Source: Agarophyton chilense
Taxonomy: Eukaryota; Rhodophyta; Florideophyceae; Gracilariales; Gracilariaceae
Length of the DNA: 64,000 nucleotides
Assembly: GCA_030374765.1 (NCBI GenBank)
Contig: JARGXX010000098.1
Location: forward strand, 310,001-374,000
Direction: 5' to 3'
Shown: one piece after another, positions 23,601 through 35,670 of the stretch
How positions within the stretch are numbered: position 1 is the stretch's first letter
How the letters are laid out: every line of letters begins with the position of its first letter
Notes under the pieces: model-generated
What the model saw: the letters and a program-made list of their open reading frames with translations, nothing else
Told to the model about the DNA's origin: nothing
Database searches by the model: none
Program-made: the position numbers and the translations under genes

Positions 23601-26570
23601 GAAGTTGTTGAGATTTAAATCGTTTGGGACGTCATTGCGGAGCATAACATCTTCATTTGCGCAGTCTGGTTCAACGGCGACTACTAGTTTACTTAGAATG
23701 TGGGAATCAACAAATTGCAGGAGAAAACTAAGGTCCGCGAAGAGAAGCAAGGTTGATTGGGAACATGCGTTTGGCACACACTCTCCCTTTCGGTGTTGTG
23801 TGTGTTTTGGCGTTCCACATGACGCAATGGTTGTTAGAGATGAAGAGAAAATAACAGAGCCCATCGTATTACATTCATGCTCGTTATCCATTCCAAAATA
23901 TCGGCAAAGAAATGAAAACGACTTGGTCACAGAAACTGCCGGACGTCAAACAGCTCGGCAACATGTGGTGGGCTGTTTGGAATGAAACAATTTTCCAGAG
24001 CTTTTCTAAATGTGAGCCTGGAGTTGTCCTTGTGGAGCAAGGTACACAGAGCGCAATACCATTTGCATCGAGTAGGCTTTCTCGGCACACATTGCACACG
24101 TATGCGAGCATTTTATGAACTCGTTTGAAAGGAAGCGCGCCGCTTGCTCCCGCCATCTTGAAAGGAAAGGGGTTTCGAAATCGCTCAGACTCCAAAAAAA
24201 GCCATGCCTGTCGGGTGCACCTGTTGTCCGACCCACCATCCGCATCCTTGCTTGTCTGGCTTCGAAATTTCCGAGCGACGTCGCTTGCCTCCGTTCCTCC
24301 TATCTCTCTCTCAATCACACCTCTCTACTACGTCCAGCGGTCCTCTCTTCGTTCAGCCGGCTGCGAAATTTTCACAGGACACCACTCGTCGGTTTCTCCA
24401 TCTGACACCTTGGCGCATGGCTCCTCTCGTTTACGCTACACTTCGTATTGCAAATGCATGGCACATTCTCTCGAATATATCGGCTTTGTCTTGCGAATGC
24501 ACGGGTTCCTTCTGCTGAACGCACCTATTCGTTTCTTGAGTACATGTATCTTGTACGCCGCAGTTCATGGGTCTGTTTCACGTGATAGACGCACTGTTTC
24601 ACCATGATGCATCTTCCTCTCAGTGCAGTACTTCACTTTGCGCTGGTAGAGTTCTATTTCATCTGACAGTGGGTGGACCGTATGATGGGATGGTTTGCAG
24701 CCACGGAGGGGACTTGAGCTCGGGCATTTTGGCCATTTTGGCCGGTGGCGGCGTTCTCTAAAGAGTGAGCATGATGACCAAGAACAACGTACAACTGCCC
24801 CAAAGGCCATGGACTAGGCAGAGCTGAGATCAGGGGCGGAAGCGGTGGAGGATGTACGCACGTAGGTACAAGACGTACTTGAGACTGGTGGTGTGTAGGG
24901 ATGACGGAATAGCTCATGGTCGAGATAGCAGCTTTCAAGAGAGACTCTTTGCGCTTCAATGCGCTACGCGCAAACGACCTCACCATCCCCAAATTCAGTT
25001 ACAATAACAGGAACGCCGCCTGGCAGTCGGGGCCAAGCCTCATCATCCACTGCATCGCTTCCCAACCCCACCCGTTCGCTGTAGCACGCCGCTGTCACAT
25101 ACATACTTGCTCCCGAGCTGCCCTCCTTAACCTTTGACCTTCTTCCCCGTCCGAACCGCAACCGCAACCACCTCGCCACCCACCCGTTCCTATTGCTGCG
25201 CTCATCCAACTGAAGGTTCGAGTGCGTTCCATCCAGGGCGTCTCCGACTACCAGGTCAACCCAGCTCACATTTTCGGATCGCCAAAGGCTGAATTACGTG
25301 CGACATCGAGTACGTTCTCCCTCTCCCACGATCCCAATATGCATGCTTCTGACCTTTTCAACTGTGCTTTTCTATGCACCAACATCCTCCGTTACTCTCC
25401 CAGTACGCAGCGACTTCCAACCAAAACCCCTTACCGACGATGAGGAATCGCCGGTATCATATGTGTTATCCCCATTTTTATGTTCTCTTCGTCCAGTTGA
25501 CAACGTTCTCGGTCCCAATTGTACCGTCGGCCAAAGTAGAACGCGTTTCCAAGCTTCACGTAGTCCATCGTCGTCCATTCTCTCAAATGGCAAGCTTTTC
25601 ATCGGTGAGGTTCCAGACGACAACTCGCGTGTCTTAGGCTCTGTAAATATCTTTCTCAGACGCACAGCGCAACACCGGTTTCACTGCGAAATTGTGAGGG
25701 AAGCCGTGGGTGCTCAAGAGCTTTAGATCATGAATCCCATGGAGCGGAGCAATTGAACTTTCCATTATCTCCAACTATCTCGAGAAAGAGAGAGCCGCAT
25801 TTGGTGTCCAGACGATGCCCTCGGACCGTCATGCTGAATGAAATGGATCCCATGCCGTGGGATTCCTGATCCCTGACGGTATCCATTGCATACAACTAAG
25901 TAGGGCAGGCGTTCGGTGGCGTGTCCTCGTTCCTAGGGCTCGATGTGCCGCAGTTTAAAGTGCACAATACTATGGTTCTAGAACATGTGAGGAAGGTGGT
26001 CTAAGCGCGGCAGGATGCAAGAAAGTACCGTACGGGCGGTGGAAACTTCATGTGCGGTTAGTGCATCAGTGCGGCGCCGTTTTGTTGAAGGGTGAGCATC
26101 AAGTCGTCGCCGATGCAAAGCAAAGTGGTGTGGTGGAAAAGTAGGAATAATCGGATGCGCCCATTAGGTGCTACAGGGTTTTCGTTATCATAAACTGCTA
26201 TTATTCTGGACTAGGTTCCGATAATGCAGGCCTGTCCTGCTTATAAGTAAAAATAACCGCCCTTTCCAAAGTTGTTTCAGAGCTCATCATAACCGCATCA
26301 ATTTTGCCCTTTTGTCTCCACGGAGAAATCTCGATGCTATTACTGGCCCCTATCTCTATAATAATAGTACGGCATCTGGCCGTTCTCTAAAGAATATCCC
26401 GAGGGTATCCAAAATTTATCAAACAAACATTAAAAACATATCTGTCAGGGAACTTAAACATATCAAATCTATGTATACCCTTTATCTGAAAGACATCGGT
26501 GAAATATATCCAAATTATATCTCTGAGTTTATATCAAATTTATATCTAACCTCTATCTAAGATTTCCACT
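23601..26570. other. Intergenic stretch with only weak frames
   Basis: Frames such as 23,605-23,985 (+, with a CCVCFG string), 24,125-24,607 (+) and 25,298-25,726 (+, 142 codons, with a hydrophobic stretch LLTFSTVLFYA after the start) are open but match nothing I know. The region after 25.75 kb has no frame of note. It may include the right end of the Plavaka-like element. An exon of a host gene at 25.3-25.7 kb cannot be excluded. Confidence 0.35.
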
Positions 26571-26574
26571 AGGG

Positions 26575-26776
26575 GAAGCCGAAAGCTCTTACGAAGTGCG
26601 GAGCCCGGAAGGCCGAGGAAGCGCGGAAGCCGAAAGCTCCAACGAAGTACGGAGTCCGGAAGGCCAAGGAAGAACGGAAGTCGTAGGTCGATGAAGCGCA
26701 GAGGCCGAAGGCCGAAGAAGCGCAGAGGCCGTAGGCCGGGGAAGCGCGGAAGTCGTAGGTCGAGGATGAGCCCCAA
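26575..26776. repeat. 24-bp minisatellite, copy 2
   Basis: About eight tandem units of 24-26 bases, each starting GAAGCGCGGAAG or GAAGCGCAGAGG and ending with GTAGGTCGA or GAAGGCCGA. The last four (26,683-26,776) are the most regular. It is the same unit family as 17,260-17,560. The minus strand reads a Leu/Arg/Pro/Phe repeat peptide, which I treat as incidental. Confidence 0.7.
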
Positions 26777-27029
26777 GGCGAGGCGTAAGGCGACTTATGG
26801 AGGCGCTGCAGTGGTGGGCAGATCCAATCGAATGCTACCATGCTGAAACTGTAGCGCTGGAGCCTCCCTTCCTAGGCCTCTCTGACAGTGGGTGTGACCA
26901 CTGTCGGCGGTAATGCATTTTATTTGTTTCAGTGCAAGCTACGGAGCAAGGCGAAGTGTACACGTAATGATGCGTGTGTCGTGCTGCGCCTTCGCCTTGC
27001 ATAAGGTGCACAGATATTAACAAACGTCC

Positions 27030-27375
27030 CGTGTTTCATACGCGTACAGCCGCCTTCGACAACCAAAAAGATGTTGGATCTATAGTAAGTCCACTCTTGC
27101 GTTCCTTGAAATCCCACAACGTCCCTGTGCCACACGTGTACAACAACTTTCAACGAGAAAACAGGTGTTTAATACACTACAACAGACACGTGTCCACTCG
27201 GAACATATGTAGAACCACTTTTAACAGCAATAAATGTGGTTGACACACTACAAACTTCCTCAGTACCACACGTGTACAGCAACATTTAACAACCAAAAAA
27301 TGTGTTTGATAAACTACAACCTTTCAGTGCCACACGTGTACAGCCACTTTTGAAGAGCAAAAAGTGTTTGTTTCA
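27030..27375. repeat. Degenerate ~65-bp tandem repeat
   Basis: Five or so diverged units share the order CCACACGTGTACAGC, then CAACTTTTAACAACCAAAAA, then TGTGTTTGATAAACTACAAC. The best units start near 27,127, 27,263 and 27,331. CACGTG/ACGTGT cores recur once per unit. There is no coding potential. Confidence 0.65.
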
Positions 27376-28355
27376 ATCCAGAGCCTGCGTAGGGATTATT
27401 ATTTCCCGAGACTTGACCAAAAATTGACGCTTTTGCGTTTGGTCGACTAAAGCTTTACTCCACCTCCTCGTGGTGTCGACTGGGAAGCGTAAGCTGGCTA
27501 ACGGAGTAAGTCAGAGAGGGGTCCCTGTCGGAGAGGGAAGTGATCAGGCCTTTTTGGGCCAGTGATCCCTATTATGTTGGTGTTTTTTTTCAGACTTCTT
27601 GGGACTTGTTCTAATTTTCTGAGAAAAGCAAATTATCGGTATTTCAAGGCCGGGCGTGGCAGTATGCTGGTGAAAATTATTTTTTTAAAGCTAGGTTTGA
27701 CGAAATGCAGAGCTTAAGAGAGTTCCCGTATTAGTTGTTGTCCATTGGGCTCTACTGGCGTTGCTTGTGTTAGAGTCCGGAAACGGAATTATGTAAGGTC
27801 TTTCCTTAATTTTGGTGACCAGGGGTTTTTCCCACGTACGCAAGTTTATCGTCAGTGCAATCAGGGAGGTCGCGTGAAGGTCGTGTCTGGCTGGCGGTTC
27901 TGCGTGCTTTTTAATAGAGTCTTATAAGGTTTTTTTGAAGTTGAATATCGAAAAAAACGGGTTTTTGCGATATTGGTGTTTGGTTTTTGAAGGGTTTTCT
28001 GAAAAGCAATCGTTCAATTTTCTGTACCATGCGTCTTGTGTAATGATGCAAGGCTGGGGTGTATATAGCACCAAGGTCTGTCCAGTAGTGACTATGGGTA
28101 GTGTTTTCAAGGCACGAATCTCAGGGACCTGGCGGACACAAGGCCATGACCTAGTTCCACCTGTATGGGGGTCCGGTGACGGCTGGACCTATTAAGGTCT
28201 CGCGCTCAGCCAGGAGCAGCCCTCCTAAAAGCGAAAGCCTGCACTACGAGTTAAAGTAGTCTCGAGGACGGAATGGGTCGACCGTCCTTAGAGGTGATGG
28301 ACCTGCTACAAATAAAATTTCAAACTGCAGGGCTCTCGGGCAGAAAATCGAGGGC
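27376..28355. other. Leader region before the DIRS-like element, no gene
   Basis: No credible frame. Homopolymer-rich DNA includes several TTTTCTGAAAA-like strings (about 27,615 and 28,000) that weakly resemble DNA at 32,385-32,400 beyond the element's 3' end. These might be terminal or split repeats of the DIRS-like element, but I could not align them convincingly. Confidence 0.3.
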
Positions 28356-30026
28356 ATGGGGGAATATGCCTTGTGCATCTTAAGAGAAGCTTCTCGGGGT
28401 AGGCTTTCAGTTTACCTTAGAGAAAAGTCACAGAGCAAAAATGCTCTCCTTCGTGTAATTAGGAATGAGATTCCGTGGATCTTTAAAGAGGGTGAGACGC
28501 ACGTCTTATTCAATTTCATTGAAGATAAAACATACCAACTATTTGTTGGAGGGAGTGCGTCAAAAGCAGGGTCTTCTAAGGGAATAGCGAGTACTCGAGT
28601 TTTAACTGTCTCGGATCAAAAACCTCGAGGGCGTTCTAAACGCGTGACGGGGGGCAAAGAGGGAGAATCCTCCAGTGAATACGAGTCCAAGTCCGCTCTG
28701 GATTCTGACTCTGAGGAAGAGACTAGTACGCGCCCCAGTGAAATGCGGAAAATTCTTTCTTTCATGGAGGGGTGGGAGAAGGCGCAGAAACGCATGACTA
28801 AAGACCTTAAGGAATTTAAGGAGTCGAGGAAGAGTGCAAAGAAGAAATCAAAATAGGAGGATTTTCTTGTCGACAGCAAACAGGCAATGGAAGGGGTGGT
28901 TATCGATTCCGGCAATAACTTTGACTTAGAGTCCGACGATAGAGATGAGAGTTTTTGAGCCTTACGAAAAAGGCTTTGAATTCGAAGCGACAGAAGGCGA
29001 ACAAGAAGTTCTAGGTTGCTTTCGCTAGCAAACCGTTTCCTGAACAATATATTTCGGTTGACAGTCTTTAAGGGGAAGATATGCTCCGCAAAGCCCTGAC
29101 GAATTATCCGACGGTCTCTGCGTTGGTTGAAGCTCGTCATTTGACGGGAATTCGGAACCGCCGGGAAGCTGCAACAGTAGCTCGGGTTATTGATTGCCTC
29201 ATCAGCTCGTTGGGCATTATGCGCGCTAAAAATGAGTTGACGGTGGAGTTGGCAATTCGCAGTTTGGCTGCAGTGACAATGGTTGAAAAGACTGGCAACT
29301 GGGAAGCGGCCAGAGAACTCGAAGAGGAGCACGACGATTTGACAAGCGAATCAATGAAGCGAAAGCTTCACAAGTCGGCGAAACTTCGTAAGGTATTTAA
29401 GAAGGATAAGTCTGCTTAGCGCAAGAAAGGGAACGGGAACGAAAATTAATATAAAAACAACGACAACAACGACGATAATTTTTAATTCGATGGGCATGCG
29501 TGACGTGTTTCCTATGTCAGGGGCGTCTGATATACAGGGCGGGGATACAATGAAAGCAAGCATATGACAACGACAAAAGTAGAGACGCAAGAAGAAAGTT
29601 CAAAGTATACTTGAGGCACTTCAAAGTGGGCTTAATTGCTTGTATGCCGGGCATGTCTACCCCTTTCTACCGGTACAAGAGAGAAACGATGTCCTAAGCC
29701 TGGCGAGCAATATCTTGCAAGGCATCAGGGAGGACTCATTTCGCCGACATTATTTCGTTGCGGAGGAGTCCGTAGGAAAGGTTGATTCTAAGTTCGAATA
29801 CAGCGACCCACATCAATGGGTCTGGCTGAATCCGGATCGAGTATCATTGCCAGAAAACGGTCTGGCAGCCTCAGCTGATATTATCTCATTACTACCAGGG
29901 GATATACAGCTATTATACATGACCAGAAAAAATAACCGAGAAGATGAAGAGGTGCAAGGAGCTAAGAACTCGTTTTGCGGAGTGAAGGCGAAAGACTACA
30001 GTGCACTGATTAGGAAACCAGTGTAA
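28356..30026 (+). pseudogene. Gag-like and unknown frames of DIRS-like element
   Basis: 28,356-28,856 (166 codons) has a mixed N-terminal part, then a Ser/Glu/Asp-rich segment (SDSEEETSTRP) and a very basic Lys-rich C-terminus, as in many retrotransposon gag proteins. 29,081-29,419 (112 codons) is helical and Ala-rich with a basic tail. 29,640-30,026 (128 codons) contains FRRHYF and a WVWLNPDRV string and leads into RT. Stops separate all three. No zinc knuckle is visible. Confidence 0.4.
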
Positions 30027-30065
30027 GGGGGGTTAGTAGATCTGAGGGAAAGAAAACGAAACGTT

Positions 30066-31340
30066 GTGAATGGTGTTTTTGCGGTCCCAAAGAATGAGGA
30101 AAAGCAAATGCTCATAATCGACGCCCGGAACGCTAATCTTCATTTTATTGACCGACCAAAAATCGAGCTTCCGAACCTAGGACATCTAGCGAGATTACAT
30201 ATCCCGGAAGGACGAACGCTTTATGTTGGAAAATCAGATATGGACAACCAATATCATCGAATGTAATTACCGGGATGGATGAATACGTATTTTGGTTTGC
30301 CACCAATCGAAGTCGAACGGAAAAAATTATTTCCCGTTATGCTTCCAATGCCCGTGGGGTGGTCAAACTTTGTCTTTGGGGCTCAGAAAATCCATTTATA
30401 AATCTTAGCTGGCGCTAAGGTCTCCATGGACGACTGGGTAGCGGATTCAATTTCCGTTGGCCAATATAAATTTGGAGCTTATGTGGATAATTATTTTTCG
30501 TTTGGACCGAGCAAGAAGATGTAGGAAACGAATGTGCGGGCCGTGATAAAAGAGTCTGAGCGTAGCTCTTTGCCTTCGCAGACGACAAGAGTATCATGGC
30601 CTATGGCAGAAGGAAGTACAGAAGTCTTGGGAATTGAAGTCGGAAAAAATTGCATATTGGTGCGAAAGCGCGAAAAAATGAGAACGCCGATAACAATTAC
30701 AAAAAAACCTGCTGAAAAAGAAGATATGGAAGGTGCAAGGAGTGAAAAGCATAATTGGAGCGTGGTTTATTCACTGAAGGAGACCGCTCTTTTCGGTCTT
30801 CGAAAGGATATATACCGTTACGTCCTCGACCAAAGATTATGTTGGGGGCAATGGGGTTAGCCGGAAGGAGCTGTAATTAATTTTATAACTAGCACCGTTG
30901 ATCCGGATTAATATGTCTACGCCGTTCAACAAGACATTTATTTGTACAGACGAAAGCTTAATTGGTGGAGGAGTAGTTTATACCAAGTGCCGAGATCCCT
31001 TAAAAAATTTCGAGGGATCAGATCGGACTGAATGGATCGGAGAACAGAAGTGAAAAATTGCCATACGACACCGATGGAAGAAAAAACATCCGATATATCT
31101 TCTGGAAGGCGAAGCAGTCAGTCTTGGTCTGCGTTGGGTTCTTAAAAACCGGAATAATTATCAAACACGGATAATTATGTTTATTGATAACCAGTCGCTT
31201 TTTGGAGCTTTGCTAAAGGGACGTAGCAAAAAGCAAAGCTTTAACCGGATTTGCAAACGCTGTGTCCCGTAAGTTTTCGTTGGTGATCTGACAATGGTTT
31301 ATTTTTATGCCCCTTGCAGACAAAATCCAGCCGATGAACC
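30066..31340 (+). pseudogene. Reverse transcriptase and RNase H of DIRS-like element
   Basis: RT blocks read GVFAVPKNEEKQMLIIDARNA, then LYVGKSDMDNQYHRM, a stop, YFGLPP, LPMPVGWSN and FGAYVDNYFSFG. The last is the catalytic YxDD box with its second aspartate changed to asparagine. After a stop near 30,860, RNase H follows at about 30,930-31,260 (ICTDESLIGGGVVYT, LLEGEAVSLGLRWVL, IMFIDNQSL). Then comes YAPCRQNPADEPSR at about 31,305, a block typical of the end of DIRS-type RNase H. Several in-frame stops make it dead. Confidence 0.6.
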
Positions 31341-31486
31341 GTCACGGGCGTTTTGATCTAGCTCAGAGACGGGTAAAAACGGCAACAATGCAAGGATATC
31401 GTAAGACACTTGGTTATTTTGTGCAGTGGCTGGCACAACAACCAGTCGCTCGCCCTTGATGTAGAAACGCAGAAGAAGCTGATAAA

Positions 31487-32310
31487 TTGTTCACGAGGTA
31501 TTGCACTGATCTTTTCGATGATAATCAGCAATTGAAGGAAGGAGGTGTAGCTGAAGAAAAATCAGCATTGGTATTCTTTCTCCTCGAACTCAGCGGGAAA
31601 TTTGTATTGGCAAATCAAAGTATACAAGGCTGGACGGGATCGCGCTCTAATCTTTATTTTCGCGTTTGTTTGGAAATAGTTCTATACGGATTGACATTAG
31701 ATCTTTTTCAAAACATGAATCCAGATCTTGGGGTTGGGTTTTCGCTGCTGTTTGATAAATATCTCAGGCTAGGAGATTTATTGCACTTAAAAGTATTGGA
31801 TGTCTCCATGTTACCGCTAACCAAAATGCAGCCGCATTACGGGATGTTCAATATTGCGTTAGGAAAACGTGGCCGTAGCGAATCCATTACGATAACGCCG
31901 TATTTTTAGGGGTTTTCTATGAACACATTTGTTAAAAGAAGAAAGCCGGCAGAAGCAGTAGTTCTTTTTCTGTATCAATCGGCCCGGTTTCGGGCCGGTC
32001 TCCGAAGAGCCGTCGAACGTCTAGGAATTCCGTTCGCAATTACTCCACAAATGTTTAGGTACGGTGGGACGACTACCGAATAGCTTTTTGCTTTCCTCAC
32101 TGACCAAAAAATCAAATGCGGAGGACATTAGCAAAGCGACAAGACTTTTAAGGGATCTAATCAACCACACCAATTATACCAAGCGCTAAACGAATTATCT
32201 CCGGCCTAAAGGCAGTCATTTGAGGCGGTTTACTCTAGATCATACACATATTTCAACGTGCTGCCTCCAGAATGGGCTAGGGAATTGAAACATCATGTGG
32301 AATCTTAAGC
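31487..32310 (+). pseudogene. Tyrosine recombinase of DIRS-like element
   Basis: The frame 31,487-31,909 has LLFDKYLRLGDLLHLKVLDV, which fits the recombinase box holding the first catalytic arginine. Beyond a frameshift, 32,045-32,190 reads FRYGGTTTE and then KCGGHxQSDKTFK, matching the RHGGAT...GHW-type second box with Tyr in place of His and a stop where Trp is expected. The final tyrosine is not certain. It would integrate the circular cDNA. Confidence 0.5.
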
Positions 32311-33829
32311 CAAAAATGGTTTTCGTTAAAGTCAATTCGTCAGAATTCGGCATCCGACTCGCAAAATTCTAACACTTAGAATCAGTTTTCTGAAAAATCG
32401 ATATAATAGAAAACTGTTTGGATAGTAGTAATGGACCTGGTTGTTGGAATTTAATGGGTTTTTGGTCTAGGATTAATTTTTGAGGAGTGGGGGTGAGCTG
32501 GCTAGGACTTGATTATCTTTTTGATTAAGTCGTTCGGATGCCATCGTGTTGTAGTTTAAAAAACACTTTAGCTTCGTATTAAAAATTTAAATGTCAAAAA
32601 AAAATTTATATTGGGCGATATAAGCAAGAAGTTTCTTTTTATAATTTTCGTATACATGTGTACAGCTTTGCGCGTAGAAATTAGACATACGAAAATATAC
32701 ATTTCTATTTAAGCAGCAAATACTTTCGTATACTTATCGTATTGGTATTTTCTGTAAGTACCAGATTCAGCTCCGTGCGCTGGCGCGCTTCTTTGGGCAA
32801 CACTACGCTTGCACACCTGAATATGCACCTCATACCGCCGCGCTTGCGTCGAAATCCACGCCCATGCGACCACACGTTACGCAGGTGATCCCTTTGTCGC
32901 CGCGCACAGCGGTGCCGTCCGAACCTTCGTTCGCACCGACGGCGTCGTTTGCACGGACGCCGACGTTTGGGACCACGCCGGCGGTTGTGCCGACGCCAGC
33001 GTTTGCCCTCAAGCCAGATCTTGCGCCTATGCCGGCGTTTGCGACCAGGCGTGCGCTCGTGCCCGCCGCGCCGGCCCCGTGCTGCCGCGCTCGCTACAGG
33101 AGCATGGATTACGGCGCATCAAAAACTGACTCTCAGCTCAAGGGTCGCGTCGGCGGTAGGGCGACAAGATCAAAAGTCTGGCGGATCACCTGCCTGAAAC
33201 CAAGCACGATATTGAAGCCCACTTTGCAGCTGTACCACCGCGGCCAGAAACAAATAGTGGTTGCAAAGAAGTTTGGAGGCAGCAACGGCGCATGCAACGC
33301 ACGATTCATTGCACGGAAGTAAAGAGTTAACCATGGCCCCCACGTTGTGGGACGGCGAAACTTCTCAAACGTCTTGATGCGCCTGCGTAGAGAAGCTGGT
33401 GCAACATCAGATACTGCAACTGGGCGCGCAATCGGCTGTGTCACAAACCCAAGAACGCTGTGTCACCGAAGCGCAAGTGGTTTCGGTGCGTGTGCTTTAT
33501 GGCAACGAATGCTTGCCGGAACGAATATTCTTTGACGACGAGAATCTGATATTGATGAAGCAAGCACACGACTTTGACGGTGTATGCGCAGAGGCACATA
33601 ACGCTTCGAGACTACTAAAGAGGCTACGGACACTGACTGGCAGTGGCAAACCGGGCTCTGGCGCTAAAAGCGGAAGTGCAGCGCGCAGGGCGACGATGGT
33701 TGTGCTGATGGGAGTGCAGATGAAGCAGTATGGGATACAGCTGAAGCTGGATTCAAATAGAAACGAAACTGCAGATCAAGCCCTTCAGACCAATACTGAT
33801 GAAGTGCAACAAAATTTGATGGCCTGAAT
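32311..33829. other. Region left of element B, unrecognised frames
   Basis: AT-rich to about 32.75 kb, then GC-rich. The frames 32,864-33,322 (+, 152 codons; an N-terminal imperfect repeat of PTPAFALKPD type rich in Pro, Ala and Thr) and 33,399-33,827 (+, 142 codons) are open but not recognised. Element B is inserted just after the second one (target duplication at 33,830). They may be remnants of a host gene or transposon accessory ORF. Confidence 0.3.
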
Positions 33830-33834
33830 GTAAG
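33830..33834. other. Target-site duplication, left copy (element B)
   Basis: GTAAG immediately left of the 5' LTR, repeated at 42,795-42,799 immediately right of the 3' LTR. Five bases is the usual Ty3/gypsy target duplication. Confidence 0.85.
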
Positions 33835-34457
33835 TGAAGTATTCTGCTCCGTCGGAATGCCGATAGAAGATTTTTTTTGGTTAAGTATGATGATACTCAT
33901 GAGTGAGTGCAACGGCTAGGATGAAGTTATGAAGCGGCATCCCACAGATGGTCCGTGACGTGGTATGGTACACGTCGGACATCGGTCTGCCGCAGCGCAT
34001 CCGATTCGACCCTTTTGTAGGGAAATACCGGATTGGCAACGGCGCATATACCGTAGTGAGTAGCCACGTGGCAAAAATTATCCCGTACTGTAGAGGGGTT
34101 AATCGGCTAACCAAGTTCATATCTAGATATTTTTATGTGCGGGCGCTCACCTCTTTGCACTGTACTTAAGGCAGAGAAGGGAGCGCCGACTCCAAAGTAA
34201 AAGAGAAAACAAACGGGTTCACAACTCAATTGTTCCTTGTTCAGTATTCCTTAACAGGAGATCCGGACAAGCTCTACAACAAGTAGTTGTCCGTTCAATG
34301 GTACCAACCACCCTCATTGGTGAGTGGGGCCTTACAACCCCCATTTTAGCTCGCTAGTGTTGTGCTCTACCACACCATCCCCTTAGCCACAAGCACTCAT
34401 TCGGCAGTCCCGAATACTGTTGCAGGTGTCTGCTCTCTCCGTGGAGCGGGTATTACA
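33835..34457 (+). repeat. 5' LTR of element B
   Basis: 623 bp, TGAAG...TACA, matching 42,176-42,794 with scattered substitutions and a few small indels. It is followed two bases later by the primer-binding site. Confidence 0.9.
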
Positions 34458-34459
34458 AG

Positions 34460-34471
34460 TGGTCTCCCGAC
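34460..34471 (+). other. Primer-binding site of element B
   Basis: TGGTCTCCCGAC, two bases after the LTR end. Ten of twelve bases equal the A2 site, so both families probably use the same tRNA primer. Confidence 0.7.
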
Positions 34472-34786
34472 TTAGAAACACTGTTGCTGGATACTCCAAA
34501 TATTTCGCACCTGGAACGTGGAATCTATACCGATCTTTAATTCGAATGGAATACGATCTCGGGAGTGGTTTCCGACCGCGTCCAGTTATTACGGAGTTCC
34601 GTAGTTAACTACGCTGTCGTATTCAAGTGAAGACCTCATTTATTTCGTCGCCCAACATTGGAATTGTTCAGAATGCCGAAAAAGAAGACCTAGTTTAGTA
34701 CTGGTGCCCTGGGTCCTTCAGAGCCACGGTCATGACCGAGGCTCGCCTCATCTACAGAAGCCGGAGAGGGACTATACAGTCAGGCG

Positions 34787-35227
34787 GTGACGCGCTCTCG
34801 TTCAGTGACAGATAGACGAGATCTCTCGGATGTACCCATGCCCGTGGAGTTGGCTATTGAACAAACCACGGAGGCCGATGGTTCCCATGATGAACCTAGA
34901 GACCATCAGGTCGTAACCCCTGTTGGAGAAAATGATTTACGCGCTCAGGTCCTTAGTCTCATATTTGAGTCAGACGCCTATCGAGAGCAAATCATTAGAT
35001 TGGAATCGCAGATGGCGATCATTGGCCGTCAGCTTCTGTTTTCAGAATGTACCTTTCCTGCAATGGATTTAGTTCCGGTCCTCACGAATTACGACACTCT
35101 CTCAGAGGAGGAAAGAACCCGGGTGCCGGCTGGTACCTATTGGAAGGTGAAAGCATGGCTTAGCTACCATCCTGGACGTCAATATGGAGCTCCAGTAATT
35201 GAGAACACTGGAAGCACCACAGGTTAA
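34787..35227 (+). pseudogene. Internally deleted gag of element B
   Basis: A 147-codon open frame. Its last third aligns with the gag C-terminus of element C (NYDTLSEEERTRVP against QYEALTPEEKAGVP) and begins with ECTFP, the end of the C zinc knuckle (DCTFP). The capsid region and most of the zinc knuckle that precede this in C are absent, yet the frame is open. The deletion therefore joined an N-terminal piece directly to the post-knuckle tail. The first codon here is GTG; the first ATG is at about 34,838. It cannot make a normal capsid. Confidence 0.6.
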
Positions 35228-35670
35228 CCCACAAGGTGGAAGCAACGCCCAAAGGGCAAACGACCCGCATCAGTCGGGAAACTAAGTGAGGAAAACCCTA
35301 GGGAGTCGGCTCTATTCCATTGCGTAGAGCCGACCAGGGAGTACTCGCCTATTTGTTTCCGCACTTGGAGTCATAAGGTCTTGATGAGGACTCATCACAT
35401 TCCATCCAGCGGATTGAATCCGTCTGTTGGAAAGAGAGTACAGTTTGACCATGAACTCAAACGTTCTTAGAGACGTTATAATTGCCCTTCGAAACGGGAA
35501 AAGTTTATTATGATAATGCAGAAGAGGAACTATAAAGTTTATGCCGACATCGGCTCGGAAAAGGGTTTATTGACCCCCGCCCGACAGTTCCTGACCTAGG
35601 CGCCTGACCGAACTATATTCGGATATCCGAACTAGGACCCACCGATCAGGAACAAATTCGTTACGGTCTG
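35228..35670 (+). pseudogene. Degenerate protease N-terminal region of element B
   Basis: RNYKVYADIG near 35,530 aligns with RNYKVFAYFG of element C pol. The following protease active site (LDTGA in C) reads LTxAP with a stop here, so the catalytic aspartate is gone. Multiple frameshifts. Confidence 0.5.

Larger units (their letters stand above)
28356..32310 (+). mobile_element. DIRS-like (tyrosine recombinase) retrotransposon remnant
   Basis: The plus-strand order is a gag-like frame, an unknown frame, RT, RNase H and a tyrosine recombinase, with no integrase or LTRs. This is the defining layout of DIRS-type elements, which integrate by recombinase instead of DDE integrase. Each frame is interrupted, so it is inactive. 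Family assignment rests on motif order rather than a search. Confidence 0.6.

Noticed and set aside
24115-24607. Overlapping plus frames of 96-160 codons
   Set aside because: Ser/Leu-rich in all three frames with no motif; consistent with chance openness of pyrimidine-rich DNA.
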